A stretch of DNA of 64,000 nucleotides from positions 43,501 to 107,500 of the forward strand of contig WPIO01000127.1 of assembly GCA_009760855.2 (NCBI GenBank), read 5' to 3'. Of this stretch, positions 60,026-64,000 are shown in pieces; within the stretch, counting starts at the first letter, position 1, and each line of letters begins with the position of its first letter. The position numbers were made by a program, and so were the translations under genes. Source of the DNA: Cristatella mucedo (taxonomy: Eukaryota > Bryozoa > Phylactolaemata > Cristatellidae). Under the pieces are notes generated by a model that was given only the letters and a program-made list of their open reading frames with translations, had not been told where the DNA came from and searched no databases.

Positions 60026-60185
60026 GAGCCGTTGAGGTAGTGAGCAGCATAGAAGTAGCAGCTCAGGACCGCTGAAAAAGATATGCCATAGTCAGCAGCA
60101 GGAGAGCCGTTGAGGTAGTGAGCAGCATGGAAGTAGCAGCTCAGGACCGCTGAAAAAGATGTGCCACAGTCAGCAGCAGGAGAGT
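60026..60185. repeat. 80-bp tandem duplication inside LINE-B
   Basis: The block GTTGAGGTAGTGAGCAGCAT..AGTCAGCAGCAGGAGAG at about 60026-60105 is repeated at 60106-60185 with few changes. Other LINE-B copies have one unit. Confidence 0.88.
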
Positions 60186-60362
60186 AGTTGTCGTTGCATA
60201 CGAATTGTGGCGGTGAGTTCTACAGTCTAGGACCTGCAGAGCAAAAGCGTCTGCCGCCAGAGGTCTTTAAGCATAGGAATGGAACGGCTACTTTATTGTA
60301 CATGCAGGACCTGAGGACACGAGGAGCCTGAAATTGGTGCAGCAGTTCAGCTAGGTGTAATG

Positions 60363-60475
60363 ATAATAATAATAATGCTAGCAATCATAACAATACATTT
60401 GTTTAGCGCCCTCAGAGAGCTTTAAATTTTTCTAGGTACTTTACATTTACTGCAAAGGAAGCTCGATGGTGCCAG
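60363..60475 (-). mobile_element. LINE-A terminal fragment nested in LINE-B
   Basis: AATAATAATAATGCTAGC..ACATTTGTTTAGCGCCCTCAGAGAGC, CTAGGTACTTTACATTTACTGCAAAGGAAGC, between the LINE-B parts CAGCTAGGTG and GCCAAGCCGT. Confidence 0.78.
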
Positions 60476-60511
60476 CCAAGCCGTCGGGGAGCCTTGTGGG
60501 CCAGCGTATGA

Positions 60512-60647
60512 TTCATTTATAAATCATTTATATAGCGCCCCAAGAGAACTTAATCTCTATTCAGGCGCTTCACATATGCCTCGGGGCTTGAGCCCACGAC
60601 CTCAGTCAGACCTTGGTCGGGGCGAGCACCTTAACCGCTAGACCAAA
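60512..60647 (-). mobile_element. SINE-2 nested in LINE-B with an 11-bp target-site duplication
   Basis: Minus strand: CTGGTTTGGTCTAGCGGTTAAGGTGCTCGCC, GGGCTCAAGCCCC (B-box), GCGCCTGAATAGAGATTAAG, GGGGCGCTATATAAATGATTTATAAATGAAT. Flanks CCAGCGTATGA (60501-60511) and CCAGCGTACGA (60648-60658) differ at one base. Confidence 0.88.
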
Positions 60648-61940
60648 CCAGCGTACGAACTTGATTTGCACCTGATGATCAACCGGAAGCCACCGAAGCT
60701 TCTTCAGCGAAGGAGACACACGGTCAAACCTCAAGGATTTGTCAACTAGCCACGCAGCCATATTTATCACTAGCTGCGGTAGCCTAGCGGCTTCTTTCTT
60801 GGTAGCCGAGCCAAAAGTGACTAGCAATAACCTAGCCGAGACAGAACCAGACAGCGAGTGAAATCTTTTGCCAGCCACCGTGGTAGAAAGTTCCTCATCT
60901 AAGATAAGGATCGGACGTGGTGGCTAGCTGTGGAGGCAGTCTTACTTTAATGAACCTTTCAGAGGTAGGTGACACCTCAATCCCGAGCATACGGTGCCGG
61001 TTACACAACAGCACCACGTATTAGAAGAGCAAAGTCTTCTAATTCAGTCACACGCTCGGAGTACCCTATGAGCAGCAGTTCAGTTTTGTCGTCTTCAAGT
61101 TTTAGCAAATTTTCTAACATTCAGGATTGAATTTCTGGAGGGCGTACCGGGCGCTGCAACAAATCTCGATGGTTTAAACGCTAAATACAGTTGAGTAGCG
61201 TCAGCGTAGAAGCACTGGCCGGTCCCACGTTCGCGAATTACTTTCTCCAGAGGTTCAGTATAAATGATGACCAGCAAAAGGCTGAGTGCAGATCCTCGTG
61301 TGACTCCACAGGTGACTGTACTGAAGATACCTGACCCCACCCCCCCCCCGCTAGACACGGATTAAATACGATTGAAAAAGTACGATTAGAACGACGCCAG
61401 TTCCTCATCTGGCAGACCGATTATTATTCTCGATCATTCAATTAGGATATCGTGATCAATTTTACCAAGCACAGCTGATAGATCCTGCAGGGCTAGTGCA
61501 GTGTTTTCGTCCCGTCGTCCTTTCATGGTGCACACGATGTTATTAGTTGCACGGAGATCAGTTGCAGCGGAGTGGCGTCGCTTGAATCCCGACCAAACTT
61601 TTTCTGACAACTTAGTCTTTTCAAAGTGTGCTACAAGCTGCTGAGTGACACTCTTTTCAAAAAGGTTTGACAAAAAAGAAGATAAATTGGGCCATAATAA
61701 CCTAGGGGGTCTGAATCTAATCCAGGCTTTTAAGTATCGGTTGAACGATGGCCGATTTGGAGGACTTGGGTACAAACCTATAATCCAGATAAACATTAAA
61801 ATCTCAGTTATGGCTTGGATACGTTTGTCTGCCAGTGAAGACGACAGAGGAGATGGTGTAGGGTCTTCGGGAGACAAGCTCATTTGACTAGACTTTATTA
61901 AGGTAGCCACATCTCAAACAGAAACCTTGAAAAATCTCAT

Positions 61941-62273
61941 ATGACTGGCAATTCGCGGGGGGGGGGGCTACTTCCAGGATATGCAAACGCAGTTCGTATT
62001 AGTTGCTTTGGATATTAGCCTGAGTCCATGATGAGATGACCCTCGGGCGCATGTCAGGTTCAGAAAGCTCTGCCGAGTGTGGTTTGTAATGGTCTTGTGC
62101 TTTTACGGGATTTAGGAGGTCGAGAAATGTAGCTATACGCGGGTATATGTATATTTGAATTATCGGTTGTGTATATTTCGTGTATATCTGTTTCTTTCTC
62201 ACAGTGTGGCTCATAGCTAAGTTCATAAGGGATAATTTATTCTAGTTTTCCTAGCGTTGAAAATAATCTAGCT
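61941..62273. other. Unassigned sequence
   Basis: Nothing recognised apart from a G-tract at 61959-61967. Confidence 0.3.
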
Positions 62274-62900
62274 TGACATTCTCCAAACGTCAGGCACGCG
62301 ACACCACGCAGAACATCGAAGCGAGCTCAAAGACGTTTATTCACACGTTTATTCATACGGACGCCGCAGCGGGCCAGTTCACAACCGCCCTGCCTGGTGT
62401 CCTCGACGTAACTCTGGGGCTTCTGCAGCCCACCATTTAGCAATCAACCCCACACAGCCGATTAACCAACAGCAGCGCCATAATCTCTGGTGGGCCACAA
62501 ATATCTCTAGGCCATAAACTGGCCATAGTATAAATAAACAACACAGTAATGCCGTTGACACATCAACTACGAATGCTAAAAACTAGCCACATTTTCCCTT
62601 GATCACAAGATCACAAATCAAACGGGGCAACCACAAAGAATGACATCACCACAGCGAAATAATAGTACACGCCGTCCTTTTAAGCAGGCAGGCTACTGCC
62701 TTCTCATTAACCATGAGGCTAGGTAATGGCCGCTCAGAGGAGGCAGGTGATAGCAAGGTCTTTGCTAACCTGCCAGCTGTTTAAGGCACGACGAGCCATA
62801 CATCTTTCCGCCGCGAACCAGTCTCCCATGCGTTACCAGTCTCTGCTGCAGAACTAGTCTCTGCCACCGCACGGGGCTTCCGGGCATTCCCCCTAACGCC
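62274..62900 (-). mobile_element. Possible LTR-element 3' end
   Basis: On the minus strand two AATAAA signals (62348-62353 and 62336-62341) are followed about 60 bp later by a GAATGTCA end. A 12-bp ACGTTTATTCA(C/T) repeat creates the two signals. The upstream boundary is unclear, and no partner LTR lies in the window. Confidence 0.3.
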
Positions 62901-62929
62901 GGCTGACGTCTCGTTATTGTCAGCCGTCG

Positions 62930-63622
62930 TCTTCTGGACTGCAACCGGTGTCACCTCGCGCGTCGCCCGTGAGGCAGATGCCTCGAGCCTCGTCTCCTCG
63001 CTGAGGCGCAGTTCACCTCGATGGCCGGCACAACTTTTGTGGCCTGAGCTGCTTCATAGCCAAGCGGCTCGTCGAAACTCAACGGCGCGTCGCAGCCCGG
63101 CACCTCAAAGTCTTGCACCGGGTCTCGGGTCGTTTCCGTCAGCTGCTCAGTTGCTGCTAGCTTCTGCCGCTTACGTGCCGTAGCCTGCAGCTGCACCTGC
63201 ACCTTTGCCTCTAGCTGTCGGTCACTTCTGTGCTACTGCAAACGGTCGCTCGGCGTACACCTTTCGCGCCTCTATCTGCTGCTGCCACTCCTCGATCTTC
63301 GCCTCTGACCACTCGGCGAGCGTCTCGCCCGCCTCCTCCGCGGACGCCTCACGCACTTCCACCGACGCTAATTCTTCGCTCCCGGACGCCGTCTCCCCGA
63401 AACCATTAGCGCCGACTCGCTGGCCGCCGGCGCTGTCTCGCTCTCTATCAGTGCCTCAACGGCCGTCGCCGCCTCTCTGGCGAACGCCGCTGCCTCACTA
63501 GTAGACACAACCGCCTCTCTGACGGACGCTGCCGTCTCTCTGCCTGACGCTGCCGCCCCTCTGCCAGACGCTGCCGCCTTTCTAGCCAGTGCAGGTAGGC
63601 GAGAAGTGGAGTAATGTGGCAA
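62930..63622 (-). pseudogene. Frameshifted Ala/Glu-rich open reading frame
   Basis: Three minus-strand segments join only across frame changes: AAASGRETAASVREAVVSTS (63470-63600), then EEAGETLAEWSEAKIEEWQQ and IEARKVYAERPF (63230-63350), then EAKVQVQLQATARKRQKLAA and FEVPGCDAPLSFDEPLGYEA (62990-63215). Composition suggests a coiled, alanine-rich protein. It could be a retroelement gag-like ORF next to the LTR-like end, or a dead host exon; no family was recognised. Confidence 0.35.
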
Positions 63623-63875
63623 CTGATACGCTGATGACAGACAAGCCTAGCTGCAGAGTTTTCACCGGCCGTAAGCGCCTGATTGCAAAAGCTGGTAAAC
63701 CAGCAATCAGAGAATTACAGAAGTCAAGACGAGATGTCACAATGCATGGACCAACTTATATGTGGTATCCCTGTGTAAAAAAGCCCGAATTTTAGAAATG
63801 TTATGTAGCTGAAAGTAGGCAGACTTGATTGTGAGCAGATGTGGTCGTCTAATGAAGGGTCACTTCATAGATTTA
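63590..63875 (-). mobile_element. LINE-A RT fragment
   Basis: The minus strand encodes the VHAFVTSRLDF-like segment, CNSLIAGLPAF, AARLVCHQRI-like sequence and ends at TCGCCTACCTGCAC. Truncated at both ends. Confidence 0.75.
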
Positions 63876-64000
63876 TCTGGTCAACATGTCGATCGATATT
63901 TTTGTTTACCGATTTCTGAGTCTTATTTGACTTATATTCTAAGTTTTCGAAGCTTGATAGATCGAGGTACTTATGCGAAGCTAGCTGAGGTGCACGCTCG
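63876..64000. other. Window end, unassigned
   Basis: Nothing recognised in the last 125 bp. Confidence 0.3.

Larger units (their letters stand above)
59848..61940 (-). mobile_element. Longest LINE-B copy, carrying RT domain and two later insertions
   Basis: Minus-strand order: FLSNLFEKSVTQQLVAHFEK, LQDLSAVLGKIDHDIL (RT palm, usual DLSAAFDTIDH), GVTRGSALSLLLVIIYTEPL, FYADATQLYLAF (catalytic YADD box with the second Asp changed to Ala), a region with VSPSLKKLRWLPVDHQVQIKF, then a SINE-2 insert, the LINE-B C-terminus and the terminal box at 59860. A LINE-A tail interrupts it at 60363-60475. Frameshifts and the YADA change mean it is dead. Confidence 0.87.

Overview
The window is nuclear DNA of an animal. 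Genes are split by GT-AG introns, CT/GA, CA and CTG microsatellites are long, and much of the sequence is decayed non-LTR retrotransposons and tRNA-derived SINEs. The combination of a lachesin-type three-Ig GPI protein with A/T-tailed SINEs suggests an invertebrate bilaterian; the species cannot be named from the sequence. There are no bacterial operons, CRISPR arrays or genuine tRNA or rRNA genes.

Two complete protein-coding genes could be assembled exon by exon, both on the minus strand. The first (20100-32417) has 8 exons and encodes a 393-residue lachesin/IgLON-like cell-surface protein: signal peptide, three Ig domains and a hydrophobic C-terminal tail like a GPI signal. The second (44529-59318) has 17 exons and encodes an 811-residue ribonucleotide reductase large subunit (RRM1). 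All its catalytic and allosteric landmarks are present, and its numbering matches human RRM1 from residue 57 through 444. A compact E2F/ETS/CRE/CCAAT cluster lies directly upstream of its start codon. The two genes are unrelated in function; about 12 kb of repeat-rich DNA separates them.

Layout: 1-20 kb holds LINE and SINE remnants, an 18-bp minisatellite with an 11-unit higher-order period (4602-5189), a GC-rich C-tract region (13-15 kb) and a CT microsatellite. 20-32.4 kb is the Ig gene, its introns loaded with transposons, an E-box minisatellite and a polypurine block. 32.4-44.5 kb is intergenic, with a (CTG)28 tract, an LTR-like composite and LINE copies. 44.5-59.4 kb is RRM1. 59.4-64 kb holds the longest LINE-B copy, interrupted by two younger insertions, then an LTR-like end and a frameshifted Ala/Glu-rich ORF.

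Two LINE families dominate. LINE-A has a C-terminal RT reading frame, a 3' end that can be recognised by its shared 'GCGCTTTAT' box, and an ATT-repeat tail. LINE-B has a different C-terminus and a TACAT/ATAC-repeat tail. Each is found inserted into the other. No clearly new functional system was found; the most interesting signals are structural: reciprocal nesting, the higher-order minisatellite, a shared SINE/LINE tail, an unclassified repeat and the regulatory cluster at RRM1.
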